Below are positions 9,412 to 19,393 of a stretch of DNA of 64,000 nucleotides, piece by piece (the stretch's first letter is position 1; every line of letters begins with the position of its first letter). Source of the stretch: a bacterium HR19 (GTDB lineage: Bacteria > Calescibacteriota > Calescibacteriia > Calescibacteriales > Calescibacteriaceae); assembly GCA_002898315.1 (NCBI GenBank), contig BEHV01000001.1, positions 1 through 64,000 on the forward strand. The letters run 5' to 3'. The position numbers and the translations under genes were made by a program. The notes beneath the pieces were generated by a model. The model ran no database searches. It saw only the letters and a program-made list of their open reading frames with translations, and had not been told where the DNA came from.

Positions 9412-10257
9412 TTAGCCGTCTATCAAAGTGTTTGATCTTGTTTCCGCACTTTTTATGTCCTGCTCTCTTTGCAATTTAGTTTCGGCATGTTCTGATGGGA
9501 AATGTGATGGTACAAATGGAAGCTTAATTATAATTTTGATTACCTGAAAGAGAAGTTGAAAAGCAAATGGTATTTTTCTCGGGGAAAGAAGGAATCTGAC
9601 AAAAACTTCACTCAGTCCCACCTTCAAGATAGAAAGAAAATCATCGGGTGTCATAGTCATAGTGTAAATCCAGACAACGGGCGGGAGGGTTTTTCCATGG
9701 AGAACTATTACATCACCTTTATCTTCTGGTTTTTCTGTTCCGCACGGTATAACGAGATGACTTCTTATGCCAAGCCCCTTAGACCAGAATATCATACCAC
9801 CTTGGTAGAGTTTCCGTTCGGATTCCTCCGCATCGGCGCTCTGCCCGGAATTTTCTTTCTCAGAACTTTCTTCATGATTTATTGTACCGGTTTTTTCTCT
9901 CACTTTCAGTATAAGTTCATCTTCTTGTTTTTTCTCTCTTTTTCTGAAGAGCTTCCATATCACGACTTTTGGTGTTATTATGAGGAAGACCTTGAGCAGG
10001 TTTGACACAAGAAAAGAAATAAGGCGAAAGCGAAGATTCCTTTTGAGGAATGACAAAATGGTTTTATCATCTGCCATAAAACGGGTGAATTTTACCATAT
10101 CATAAGGGAAAAGGAAAATTTTATATGGCCAGTTCACTTTTTTCTCAACAATTCTACCTTTTATAAGAACATACTCGTCAAAATCATCTACCTGCTCCGC
10201 TTCATCAAGATAAAAAGGTAAGATGAGTTTTCCAAGACCTTTTGACCAGAGCCTCAT
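9412..10257 (-). CDS. Uncharacterised protein with internally duplicated ~95-aa WSKGLG domain
   Basis: Two copies: RLWSKGLGKLILPFYL..DDFDEYVLIKGRIV and IFWSKGLGIRSHLVIP..DKGDVIVLHGKTL, each followed by a hydrophobic helix region; SD AGGAGGTG. Confidence 0.8.
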   Translation of the reverse strand: MRLWSKGLGKLILPFYLDEAEQVDDFDEYVLIKGRIVEKKVNWPYKIFLFPYDMVKFTRFMADDKTILSFLKRNLRFRLISFLVSNLLKVFLIITPKVVIWKLFRKREKKQEDELILKVREKTGTINHEESSEKENSGQSADAEESERKLYQGGMIFWSKGLGIRSHLVIPCGTEKPEDKGDVIVLHGKTLPPVVWIYTMTMTPDDFLSILKVGLSEVFVRFLLSPRKIPFAFQLLFQVIKIIIKLPFVPSHFPSEHAETKLQREQDIKSAETRSNTLIDG

Positions 10258-10310
10258 GGCAAAACACCTCCTTTTTTGGAAAAAATGCTAACTTCCAAAT
10301 GCTCCACTCA

Positions 10311-11933
10311 TCATAAATACCCCCTTTGCTTTGCTTCTTTTATAGAAGGTATTTCCTCCCATTTCCATTCTCCGCCGAGATCTTCACAAACAACTTTTGC
10401 AACATTGTAACCAGGTCCCAAAATCACCATACCGCCGGGGTGAGTAGATGCTCCACCCAAATAAAATCCCTCAATCGGAGTTCTGTAAGAGGAACATTCG
10501 GGAGATGGTCTGTTGTACCCCATCTGAAGCGATGTATATGCCCCATGCTTTATTGAGCCCCTTTTCATAGTCAGGGTATGATTTTCTATATCAAGCGGAG
10601 ACCAGCTTATTTCAACAATGACGGTGGATTCGGCTATATCTGGTGAGTATTCAGCCCAGAATTCAAAGCATTTTTTCGCCACCTCTTTTTTCACCTCGTG
10701 CAACCAGATTTTCGTTCCATTTTCTTTGATTTCATACGGAGCCCTCATCTCCCACCTCAAAAGGTGATGCTCTCCATAAGGAACATGTGAAGGAACAAGA
10801 AGGGGGTCAAACACAGAAAGGCAGGAACCGTGCCCTTTTATTTCAATTTTACCCTCGGTGCAATTTTTTATGTGTTCAAGGACATCTTCCTCTGATTCAT
10901 ATCCCATAACAACATTCAAAAATTCAGATATATCCTCACCATACTTTGGATACATGGGTTTTTTACCTATTATTCCTCTGTGGCTTATGAAAAGAGATAA
11001 TCTTTCCCACTCCCATCTTTCCGCAACATCTTTGAGTTCCTCTCCAATCTCTCCCCCGAGGTCTCCGAGTAGTTCTTTGAAGTTCTGTTCAGGGTTCAGA
11101 GTACTTATTATAGCTTTTGCTCTGAGCTGAGTTCCATCTTCAAGCTCAACACCAACCGCCTTTCCATCTTCAAGAATTACTTTTTTGACATAAGCTGTTG
11201 TTATGACATGCCCTCCCGAGAATTCAACAACTCTTCGCAAAGATGAAGCAAGATGATGGGTTCCTCCTTTCACAAGCGCTGAATTGAGAACGCGAAGAAC
11301 ATATATTGGAACGAGAAACCCTATAATCTCATCTGGTTCAAGTCCGAACATTGTTGTTATGTAAAGCAGAGCTGCTCTGACGTGCGGGTCCTGAAAATCA
11401 TAGGAATTAAGGACTTCAAGAGGTGTCATCTCAGATATTTCAGCTATTTTCTTTCCGAGTTCATCTGATTTTTGGAGTTTTTCTGTCTGTTCTACTGGGT
11501 CAAGTGGGGGGAGATATGTTGCTGGGAGGAGGAATTTATCAAACATTTCTTTGAATTCAGCCCACATTTTTTTGAATTTCTCTGCATCTTTTTCAGAGAA
11601 CTGAGATATTGATTCTGCAGATTTTTGGGGGTCGGAATATAACATGAGCGTCTTTCCGTTTTTGAAGAGGAAAGCCATTTGTTTTTCAGGTCTTATAAAT
11701 TTCACTCCCCATTTTTCAAGTTCAAGGTCTTTGTAAGGTGGCATAAGCTCGCCAAGAAGCATATATGTTGCGTGGTGATTGAGTTTGAATCCGCATATTT
11801 CTTGAGTTACCATTCCACCGCCTGTTTCGGGTAGTCGTTCAAGCACGGCAACGCGGAAGCCCGCCTTCTGAAGATACGCCGCCGCCGTAAGTCCGTTCGG
11901 TCCCGCCCCTATAACCAAAACATCATATTCCAT
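10311..11933 (-). CDS. FAD-dependent oxidoreductase, phytoene dehydrogenase/PYROXD2-like (COG1233)
   Basis: VLVIGAGPNGLTAAAYLQKAGFRVAVLERLPETGG; C-terminal GASTHPGGMVILGPGYNVAKVV. Confidence 0.88.
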   Translation of the reverse strand: MEYDVLVIGAGPNGLTAAAYLQKAGFRVAVLERLPETGGGMVTQEICGFKLNHHATYMLLGELMPPYKDLELEKWGVKFIRPEKQMAFLFKNGKTLMLYSDPQKSAESISQFSEKDAEKFKKMWAEFKEMFDKFLLPATYLPPLDPVEQTEKLQKSDELGKKIAEISEMTPLEVLNSYDFQDPHVRAALLYITTMFGLEPDEIIGFLVPIYVLRVLNSALVKGGTHHLASSLRRVVEFSGGHVITTAYVKKVILEDGKAVGVELEDGTQLRAKAIISTLNPEQNFKELLGDLGGEIGEELKDVAERWEWERLSLFISHRGIIGKKPMYPKYGEDISEFLNVVMGYESEEDVLEHIKNCTEGKIEIKGHGSCLSVFDPLLVPSHVPYGEHHLLRWEMRAPYEIKENGTKIWLHEVKKEVAKKCFEFWAEYSPDIAESTVIVEISWSPLDIENHTLTMKRGSIKHGAYTSLQMGYNRPSPECSSYRTPIEGFYLGGASTHPGGMVILGPGYNVAKVVCEDLGGEWKWEEIPSIKEAKQRGYL

Positions 11934-12000
11934 CTTTTACACCTCCTTTCCCTTTGTTTTTTCACTTCTTTTTACTTACTTTTTCCTTCCATTTTAATTT

Positions 12001-12020
12001 TATCTACCTTCTGGTAGATA
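12001..12020. promoter_or_regulatory. Palindrome TATCTACC-TTCT-GGTAGATA (candidate operator or hairpin)
   Basis: Perfect 8-bp arms, 4-nt spacer, between two FAD-oxidoreductase genes; core CTACC-N4-GGTAG is also at 47526-47543. Confidence 0.6.
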
Positions 12021-12050
12021 GTTTAAAATTAAAAAATTTTGCTTTTGTTT

Positions 12051-13694
12051 TCAAACTTTTTTGAGTTCCGGCAGTTTTTTCAGGAAATACTCATAAGGTT
12101 TCCATCTCCACCATTCCTGCTTTTGTTTTATTCCGAGGTCTTGAGCAACGCACAAAGCAGCAACGTATCCGCTCCCAAGATGAGTCAAAGAAGCAGGCCA
12201 TATACCGTTTGAGAAATAAAGCCCCTGTATTTTTGAGCGTGGAGGAATTCTTCCTGTATACCACTGCGGACCCGAGACATCTCCCCCGAGTTCATGCCCG
12301 TATATAGCAGATGGGTTTCTCCGCCAGTTATCTATTGGTGTAAAATACATGCTATCTACAAGCGCCTCTTTGAAACCATCTACTAACCTTGAGAGGAGTT
12401 CTATGTGCCCTTTGTGGATTTCATCTGTGAAAGACCTATCGTCCCACCTTTTCTTACCTCCGTATCTTCTTAAGTTTATGGGATATTCCATTTCAAAAAC
12501 AAGGACATGGTAGCCGAGTTTGCTTCTTGCAGGGTCAACAGCAGAAAGGTTATACATTTCTGCGATGTCACCTATGACATCAAAAAGTTCTTCATTCTTC
12601 ATTTTCTGGACAGAAATTTTCGCATGCTCCCACGAATCGTAAGCTCTGAGAGGGAAGGGAACTTTCGAGATATCAGGATTCCACAACTCTGATTTCCATT
12701 TTATTCTCCCCTTCACAAGAAAGTAAGATGTAAATGCACAGTGACCTGTCATATCCCAATCTTTCATTTTTCTGAAAAGTTCGGGGTCCTCACGGCGAAG
12801 CATATCTTTATCTAATATTTCAAAAGATACAGGTGGACTTGTGTGCATAACAACTATGTCTGACTCAAACTCTTTTTCGGGATATGGAGTGTTCTCATCA
12901 AGGAAAACTCTGAAACCACCTCCTTCTTTTTTCTCAACTTTTCTCACCCCCGCGTTAAGAAGCAGGGTTCCCCCGTGATACTTGAAGCATCTTACAAGAG
13001 AATGAGGTAATGTATGCATACCACCACGCGGAACGCCGATCATTATTGTGAAAGCAAGTGCGAGCATAACAGCACCCTCTCCCTTTTCGGCAGGGTCTCC
13101 GAACACAGCTATATCAGCTGCTCCGAAAGATGCGGTCTTGAGCCATTCGTTTTCATAAAGGAGGTCAAGCATCTCTAACGCGTTCATTGTTCTGAAATCA
13201 GAAGGAGAAAATCCAAAGTATTTTGAAAGGTTCCAGAGGAAATCTTCTTTTTCTTCTTCTGCTGGGGAGAAAACAGCTGTCTCAAGAATCTCAGGAATAT
13301 CGGGAGATATGCGAGATGATATTTCCAGAAATGTTTTTGCGTCTTTTTCTGAGAATTTCGCTATTGCTTGCGCTGCTTTTTGAGGTATAGCATACCACAC
13401 AAGATTTTTATCTTCCCATACAGTTCCTGCGGGTGCTGTTGCGAAAATAAGGTCAAAACCGAATTTGTCAAGTTCAAGGTCTCCCCAAACAGGGCTCATC
13501 GGGAGGAAGCAAACCCCGGCATGTGTATCAACAGGAATTCCTCCGCCGAATATATCTTCTGTGAGTGCAAAGGGAGCTATTTCATTTCTTTTTTCAAGGA
13601 CAAGTGTTTTGAGACCGCTTTTTTGCAGATAACAAGCTGCTGTTATTCCGTTTATGCCTGCTCCAACCACAATCACATCAAATTTTTTACCCAT
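12051..13694 (-). CDS. FAD-dependent oxidoreductase, phytoene dehydrogenase/PYROXD2-like (paralogue of neighbour)
   Basis: DVIVVGAGINGITAACYLQKSGLKTLVLEKRNEIAPFA; SLTHLGSGYVAALCVAQDLG near C terminus. Confidence 0.88.
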   Translation of the reverse strand: MGKKFDVIVVGAGINGITAACYLQKSGLKTLVLEKRNEIAPFALTEDIFGGGIPVDTHAGVCFLPMSPVWGDLELDKFGFDLIFATAPAGTVWEDKNLVWYAIPQKAAQAIAKFSEKDAKTFLEISSRISPDIPEILETAVFSPAEEEKEDFLWNLSKYFGFSPSDFRTMNALEMLDLLYENEWLKTASFGAADIAVFGDPAEKGEGAVMLALAFTIMIGVPRGGMHTLPHSLVRCFKYHGGTLLLNAGVRKVEKKEGGGFRVFLDENTPYPEKEFESDIVVMHTSPPVSFEILDKDMLRREDPELFRKMKDWDMTGHCAFTSYFLVKGRIKWKSELWNPDISKVPFPLRAYDSWEHAKISVQKMKNEELFDVIGDIAEMYNLSAVDPARSKLGYHVLVFEMEYPINLRRYGGKKRWDDRSFTDEIHKGHIELLSRLVDGFKEALVDSMYFTPIDNWRRNPSAIYGHELGGDVSGPQWYTGRIPPRSKIQGLYFSNGIWPASLTHLGSGYVAALCVAQDLGIKQKQEWWRWKPYEYFLKKLPELKKV

Positions 13695-14039
13695 TTTTTC
13701 CTACACCTCCTTCTCTTTTTTATTTTTGACCTCAACACTTTCAATCATAATATAAAGTATAAATTTAAACTTTACACTTTTGTTATTTTTTGAAAATTTT
13801 TTCATTTATTTATTTTTTCAGAAAAGAACGAATTATGTAAATAACTTGGAATCAAAAAAACTAAAAGAGAATGCGGATTTTCAAAATACAAATTAAGCAA
13901 TCGCCTAAATTAATTAACTGTTGCGCTTGCAAAGGATAAAAACTTTTGCTTTGAGGTAAATTACCGCTTACATTTTTTCTAAAAGATAAAAAAATATCAC
14001 AAAACCTCTTGATCTAACTTATTAACTAAATTCTAAAAT

Positions 14040-15074
14040 ATGAAGCAAACAGAAAAAGTCGGAATAATCTACGATGATTATTTTTTAGAACACAAACCCT
14101 TCTACTCCCATCCTGAAAATCCAAACAGGTTGATTGCAATTGTAGAGACGCTGAAAAAATACGGATTATGGGATAAACTGAAAAAAATAGATATAGATGA
14201 TATAGAATACGCAGAGGTAGAAGAGCTACTTCATAAAGTCCATTCAGAAGACCATATAAAAATGGTTGAAAGTTTGAAAGGGCATTACGGCAACATAGAC
14301 GCAGATACTTACTACTCTCCCGAAACATCCTCTGTTGCTTTCAGAGCAGCACAGGCATCGGTAAAAGCGGTGGAAGAAGTAATGAAGGGAAAAATAGAAA
14401 GAGTTTTTGTCCTCGCAAGACCTCCCGGACACCACGCAACATTCTCAGAAGCGATGGGATTTTGCTTTTTCAACAACGCAGCAGTATCAGCAGAAAAAGC
14501 CAAAAGTATGGGGGCAGAAAGAGTTCTCATTGTTGATTTTGATGTCCATCACGGTAATGGAACACAAGAAATCTTCTGGAAAAGAGACGATGTCCTCTAC
14601 TTCTCATCTCACAGATACCCGTTCTACCCGGGAACAGGAAGATTTGATGAGATAGGAGAAGGAAAAGGGAAAGGATACACGATCAACCTCCCGCTACCCA
14701 GAGGTTTATCAGATGGAGAGTATGCCAAACTATATGAAGAAGTTCTCGTTCCTGTTATAGAGAAGTTTTCGCCAGATATTGTTATAGTTTCTGCTGGATT
14801 TGACGCGCACTATAACGACCCACTTGCAGATATGAAACTGACAGAAGATGGGTTCGCATATCTTTCACATCTCATAATGACATCAGCTCAAAAATCAAAA
14901 GGATTCGTATTCTTGCTTGAAGGAGGATACAACCTTGAGGGGACTGCGGAAAGCGTAAAAGAGGTTATTCTGACGATGATGGAAGCCAAAACTCCAATAC
15001 GCTCAGATACGCTGATAAACATAGATAGTATCTTATACGAAGCCAAAAAACACTTTAAGATATGGATGGAGTAA
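14040..15074 (+). CDS. Histone deacetylase-family / AcuC-like protein
   Basis: RPPGHHATFSEAMGFCFFNNAAVSAEKA, VLIVDFDVHHGNGTQEIFW, VSAGFDAHYNDPLADMKLT. Confidence 0.93.
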   Translation: MKQTEKVGIIYDDYFLEHKPFYSHPENPNRLIAIVETLKKYGLWDKLKKIDIDDIEYAEVEELLHKVHSEDHIKMVESLKGHYGNIDADTYYSPETSSVAFRAAQASVKAVEEVMKGKIERVFVLARPPGHHATFSEAMGFCFFNNAAVSAEKAKSMGAERVLIVDFDVHHGNGTQEIFWKRDDVLYFSSHRYPFYPGTGRFDEIGEGKGKGYTINLPLPRGLSDGEYAKLYEEVLVPVIEKFSPDIVIVSAGFDAHYNDPLADMKLTEDGFAYLSHLIMTSAQKSKGFVFLLEGGYNLEGTAESVKEVILTMMEAKTPIRSDTLINIDSILYEAKKHFKIWME

Positions 15075-15089
15075 AGTATTAATTTTCCC

Positions 15090-15503
15090 TTATGATTTCA
15101 CTTTTCTGAAAATGTGAAGGGTTAATCCATCTACTTCCTGAAAATCCCACTCAACCTCATCACCTATTTTTATATCTTCACCTTCTAACTTCGTGAGAAT
15201 TCTCCCAACTCCCTCAATTTCAACAAAACCTATTATATCGGGATAAACAAACCTCAAAGCTCTCTTCTGATTTGTGAAAGCATATACCCTACCTCTTTTT
15301 GGAATCTCTATCCACTCTATATTTTCAGAAAAGCAGTTTGTGCAGAAGTTTCTCGGTGGGAAGTCAATGTTTGAACAATCTCTACACTTTGTTGTCATGA
15401 ACTTCCTCTCCTTCAAAAAATCGTAGAACTTCAAAGTTGCCGAATCTCCATAATGCCTTATACCCTCTTTTGATGCTCTTGAAATGATCTCTCTTATATC
15501 CAT
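15090..15503 (-). CDS. Zn-ribbon/OB-fold DUF35-type protein
   Basis: CRDCSNIDFPPRNFCTNCFSENIEWIEIPKRGRVYAFT followed by OB-fold-like strands. Confidence 0.75.
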   Translation of the reverse strand: MDIREIISRASKEGIRHYGDSATLKFYDFLKERKFMTTKCRDCSNIDFPPRNFCTNCFSENIEWIEIPKRGRVYAFTNQKRALRFVYPDIIGFVEIEGVGRILTKLEGEDIKIGDEVEWDFQEVDGLTLHIFRKVKS

Positions 15504-15561
15504 ATCTGGCTAATTTTAAACGAATTTTCCGGATTTCGCAAAATTCAAAAGAATTTTCTCA

Positions 15562-16992
15562 TCAAAACCCTCTCATAAATGGACTAGAACCGTAGTAATA
15601 TCTTCCCGAAACTGATTCCTTTGCTAATCTGTTATATATATATAATCCTTCAAGGAAAAACTCAAGGTATGAAGCTAAAAATTCAGATTCTCTTCTTCCT
15701 CCAATACGTTCGGCGAGATTATAAAGATGTGGAACTTTCTCAAATACCATAGTATATTCCGACGAAGGTTTCATATCAGACGCCTCAAATTTGAAGTCCT
15801 CCCTGAAAAGGTTAAGAAGTGGTTCAAATTCATGTACCTTGTAATACTCATCAAAGATCACCTTAATTGTCTTTTTGAAGAGTTTTTCAAGAATCTCGGT
15901 TTCGCTTTTTTCCATAATAGATTCAACCTCTATTTTACCTATTGATGTATTTATCATGTAGTAAAGGTCAGAAACTCTGGGGACCGCTATTTTTTCCTTC
16001 AAGATATAAGCTCTTTTGTATGCGCTTGCTATAACTATATCGTAGTTAGATATTGTCATTCTGACAGATACTCCCGAGTGCTGGCTGACTTCATCAGATT
16101 TCCTCGCCTGCATGGTGAACTCAGAAATTATATCTCCGATGAACTTCGGTACCTCTATCTTTATTCCGTCTCTGACATCTTTGAAATTAGATTCTTGTTG
16201 AGCAATTTTCAGTTCTATATCTCTGCTGAGAGGATAATGAGTTCTTATCATAGAGTTGAACCTATCTTTGAGTGGAGTGACTATTCTACCTCTTGCGGTA
16301 TAATCTTCTGGGTTAGCGGTGGCAACGACTAAAATATCAAGTGGTAATCTTATCTTATATCCTTTTATCTGTATGTCTCTTTCTTCCATGACATTAAAGA
16401 GCGCCACCTGAACTCTTTCTGGAAGGTCTGGAAGTTCGTTGATAGCAAAAATTCCCCTGTTTGTTCTTGGAATAAGACCAAAGTGTATTACTTCTGGGTC
16501 AGAGAGAGGTCTTCCCTGAGCGACCTTTATTGGGTCAATATCTCCTATGAGGTCGGCAACAGTTGTATCGGGGGTCGCAAGTTTTTCTCCGAACCTTTCC
16601 TCTCTGTGAACCCATCTTATTTCAACATTATCTCCTTTTTCTCTTATCAATCTTATGCATCTTGCACATATAGGAGCAAACGGGCTATCGTTTATCTCAC
16701 AACCATCTACTGCTGGAATATACTCGTCAAGAAGAGTCACAATAGTTCTTATAAGGCGCGATTTTCCCTGCCCTCTTTCTCCAAGAAGAATTATATCGTG
16801 TCCAGCTATAAGAGCATTTATAAGCTGTGGTATTACTGTCTCCTCATAACCCCATATTCCCTCAAAAACTCTCTCACCTCTCTCAAGTTTCTCAAGAAGA
16901 TTTTTTCTTATCTCCTCTTTTACAGATAGGACTTTGTATTTTGCCTTTTTGAGATCGCCGATAGTTTTTATTTCCTTGATTTCTTTTTTCAT
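15562..16992 (-). CDS. MoxR/magnesium-chelatase ChlI-like AAA+ ATPase
   Basis: LLGERGQGKSRLIRT (Walker A), GIFAINELPDLPERVQVALFNVMEER (Walker B region), VVATANPEDYTARGRIVTPLKDRF. Confidence 0.85.
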   Translation of the reverse strand: MKKEIKEIKTIGDLKKAKYKVLSVKEEIRKNLLEKLERGERVFEGIWGYEETVIPQLINALIAGHDIILLGERGQGKSRLIRTIVTLLDEYIPAVDGCEINDSPFAPICARCIRLIREKGDNVEIRWVHREERFGEKLATPDTTVADLIGDIDPIKVAQGRPLSDPEVIHFGLIPRTNRGIFAINELPDLPERVQVALFNVMEERDIQIKGYKIRLPLDILVVATANPEDYTARGRIVTPLKDRFNSMIRTHYPLSRDIELKIAQQESNFKDVRDGIKIEVPKFIGDIISEFTMQARKSDEVSQHSGVSVRMTISNYDIVIASAYKRAYILKEKIAVPRVSDLYYMINTSIGKIEVESIMEKSETEILEKLFKKTIKVIFDEYYKVHEFEPLLNLFREDFKFEASDMKPSSEYTMVFEKVPHLYNLAERIGGRRESEFLASYLEFFLEGLYIYNRLAKESVSGRYYYGSSPFMRGF

Positions 16993-17078
16993 CAGCTATA
17001 TCCTCTTAATTTTAAAAATTTTGAAGTGATAAGGAATAATAAGCAAGAAAAATGAACAAATTCAAAAAGGGAAACCAT

Positions 17079-17957
17079 TCAAAAGATAATTGAAGCGAGA
17101 ACAAATTTTGGATTCATAAAGTATGTATCAAGCATAATTCTTGCCTTTTTTAGTTTCTCCCAAAAAATTATAGAAGAACTTTTAAACTTCTCTGCATTAG
17201 ATAGAAGAAAAACCTCAAAAACATCTAAAAACTTTCTCGCTTTTTCTCTATCCTGATCGATATAATACTCAACAAGATTTACGAAGTTGGACTTGAACTC
17301 TGGTTTTTCTGCCACAGCGCTTTCTATCATCTCCCATATCTTTGAAAACTCTTCCTCACTGTCTATCATATCAATAATAGAAGGGTTAGCAAAAGCTATC
17401 TTCTGAACGAGAGAGACAAAATTTTCATTCTGGAACTTACCTTTCAATTTTTCCATCACAAAAGTGTTGAAGTCCTTTGGGAAGAACCTAACTCTTATAC
17501 ATCTTGAAAGAATTGTTGGAGGTATAAAATCTATTTTAGATGTGACAAGGATATAGGTGACATACTGCTTTGGTTCTTCAATGGCTTTCAAGAGAGCCGA
17601 AAATGACTGTTGCGTCATAAGATGGGCTTCGGAGAAAATGATAAATTTGAAGAAAGAATACGGTTGAAACCTTGCAAACCTTATAGCTTCTCTGATATAC
17701 TCGGCTTTCAATCTTTCATCTCCTTCTTTTCTTGAGACGACAAGAATATCAGGGTGCTCCTCAAATACACACTGGGAGCAGAATCCACAAGGTGGCATAG
17801 TGCCACACAGAAAAGACCTCGCAAAAAACTTGGCAAATGATAGCTTGCCTATTCCATCGGGTCCCCAGAATATATAAGCACGAGATGAAGAAGAGTTCCT
17901 AACAACCTCCGAGAAAAATCTGAAGTTTTCAGGAAAAAGCTTTTCAAAAAAGTTCAT
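17079..17957 (-). CDS. holB: DNA polymerase III delta' subunit-like clamp-loader ATPase
   Basis: IFWGPDGIGKLSFAKFFARSFLC, zinc Cys cluster CGFCSQC, KFIIFSEAHLMTQQSFSALLKAIEEP, ILSRCIRVRF. Confidence 0.8.
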   Translation of the reverse strand: MNFFEKLFPENFRFFSEVVRNSSSSRAYIFWGPDGIGKLSFAKFFARSFLCGTMPPCGFCSQCVFEEHPDILVVSRKEGDERLKAEYIREAIRFARFQPYSFFKFIIFSEAHLMTQQSFSALLKAIEEPKQYVTYILVTSKIDFIPPTILSRCIRVRFFPKDFNTFVMEKLKGKFQNENFVSLVQKIAFANPSIIDMIDSEEEFSKIWEMIESAVAEKPEFKSNFVNLVEYYIDQDREKARKFLDVFEVFLLSNAEKFKSSSIIFWEKLKKARIMLDTYFMNPKFVLASIIF

Positions 17958-18025
17958 ATATAATAAAGGGAAAAAGAAAAAGCAAAAAATATGTTTCTTC
18001 TGAAAAATTTATTAATTTTTATATT

Positions 18026-18196
18026 ATGCCTGATGGAGTGAGAGAGATTTCAGGTAGGGAGATAGCACAACCCTCACCTCCCCCGAGGAGGGAGCCACCA
18101 CCCCCTCGGGAAAATCCCCCTCCTCCCCGTGAAAATCCCCCACCTTCTCCAAGAGAACAAAACCGTCCCCAGAGAATAATAGATACATTCGCATAA
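18026..18196 (+). CDS. 56-aa proline-rich micro-ORF with PPPREN repeats
   Basis: ATG at 18026: MPDGVREISGREIAQPSPPPRREPPPPRENPPPPRENPPPSPREQNRPQRIIDTFA*; below the ORF-track length cutoff. Confidence 0.45.
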   Translation: MPDGVREISGREIAQPSPPPRREPPPPRENPPPPRENPPPSPREQNRPQRIIDTFA

Positions 18197-18214
18197 AATA
18201 TCTTTATTCTTCCT

Positions 18215-19285
18215 TTACTTTGTATCAGATGAGTTCAAAAGGTGAGAAAGTTTTTGAGCTGATTTCTTCTTGACCATACCTCTGCTTAAAAAGTACTTTA
18301 CAGAATCCAAAAGTGCATCTTCAAGAGGAGTAATAGTATAGCCGAGCTCTCTTTTAGCTTTTTCAGAAGAGTAAAAGAGATTGAGTTTAGAAGCTTTCGC
18401 CTGAGCGCGAGTTATAAGAGGAGGGTTACCCGTTAAACTCGCCCAGATTTCAAGGATAAATCCTATAATCTGCCCTAAAAAAGAAGAGACACTGCGAGGA
18501 AATTTTATTGGCTTCCTGAACTTAGTAATCTCAGAGAGGATATCAAAAACCTGAGAGAGAAAAACATTGTGTCCCCCCAAAATATAAACTTCTCCTTTCT
18601 TCCCCTTCTCAAGAGCAAGAACATGCCCACGAGCGACATCTTTTACATTAACAAAACTGAAACCGACATCTGAGTAAAAAGGTATTTCTCTGTTGAGAAA
18701 TTTCAAAACAAGGAGTCCTGTAGGAGTTGGTTTGTAATCTCCCCATCCTATTGGTGCAGATGGGCAAACTATGACTATATCCATACCTTCATTTACTTTC
18801 TTGAAAACTTCGCGCTGTGCAAGAATTTTACTGCGCGAGTAGTGATCGCCCAAATTCCACGGGTCAAAAAAATACGGTGGAGGATTTTGGAGAGATGATT
18901 CATCAAGCGGTTCTGATGTTTTTGAAAGTCCTATCGCTCCTGTTGTGCTTGTATAAACCACCCTTTCAACTCCGCTTTCCCTTGCTGCCTGCAAGACATT
19001 CACGGTACCCTTAACATTCGTCTCGTAAAACACATGAGGATTTTTTGACCAGAAAAGATATGTTGCAGCAACATGAAAAACAAATTTGCATCCCTTCATT
19101 GCTTTGATCAAAGAGTCAAAATCTGTTATATTTCCATACCTTATTTCAACTTCTAATCCTTCAAGGTTAGTTATATTTGAGTTAGGTCTGACAAGAGCAA
19201 CAGGTTCGTACCTTTTTGTCTCTAAAACTGTGCGAAGAACATTGGCTCCGACAAAACCGTTAGCCCCGGTGATAAGACACTTCAT
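18215..19285 (-). CDS. NAD-dependent epimerase / extended SDR family protein
   Basis: MKCLITGANGFVGANVLRTVLE; YSRSKILAQREVF (YxxxK). Confidence 0.85.
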   Translation of the reverse strand: MKCLITGANGFVGANVLRTVLETKRYEPVALVRPNSNITNLEGLEVEIRYGNITDFDSLIKAMKGCKFVFHVAATYLFWSKNPHVFYETNVKGTVNVLQAARESGVERVVYTSTTGAIGLSKTSEPLDESSLQNPPPYFFDPWNLGDHYSRSKILAQREVFKKVNEGMDIVIVCPSAPIGWGDYKPTPTGLLVLKFLNREIPFYSDVGFSFVNVKDVARGHVLALEKGKKGEVYILGGHNVFLSQVFDILSEITKFRKPIKFPRSVSSFLGQIIGFILEIWASLTGNPPLITRAQAKASKLNLFYSSEKAKRELGYTITPLEDALLDSVKYFLSRGMVKKKSAQKLSHLLNSSDTK

Positions 19286-19393
19286 TTAGCTAATAAATTT
19301 TCTACTTTTTAAAAAATTTGTTTTTTCTCACAAAAAGCTTTTGCGTTCAGATAATACAACCTGAATCTCAAAGAAATATTTCAGGAACAAATT

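Noticed and set aside
9556-10005. 149-aa plus-strand ORF opposite the duplicated-domain gene
   Set aside because: No SD or family motif; the minus-strand frame has a good SD and an internal duplication.
12001-12020. Palindrome considered as a rho-independent terminator of the 13694-12051 gene
   Set aside because: On the minus strand it is not followed by a T run; kept as operator/hairpin candidate instead.
18056-18160. C-rich direct repeats considered as a CRISPR-like or satellite array
   Set aside because: Repeats follow codon phase and encode PPPREN units; no spacer structure and no cas genes.
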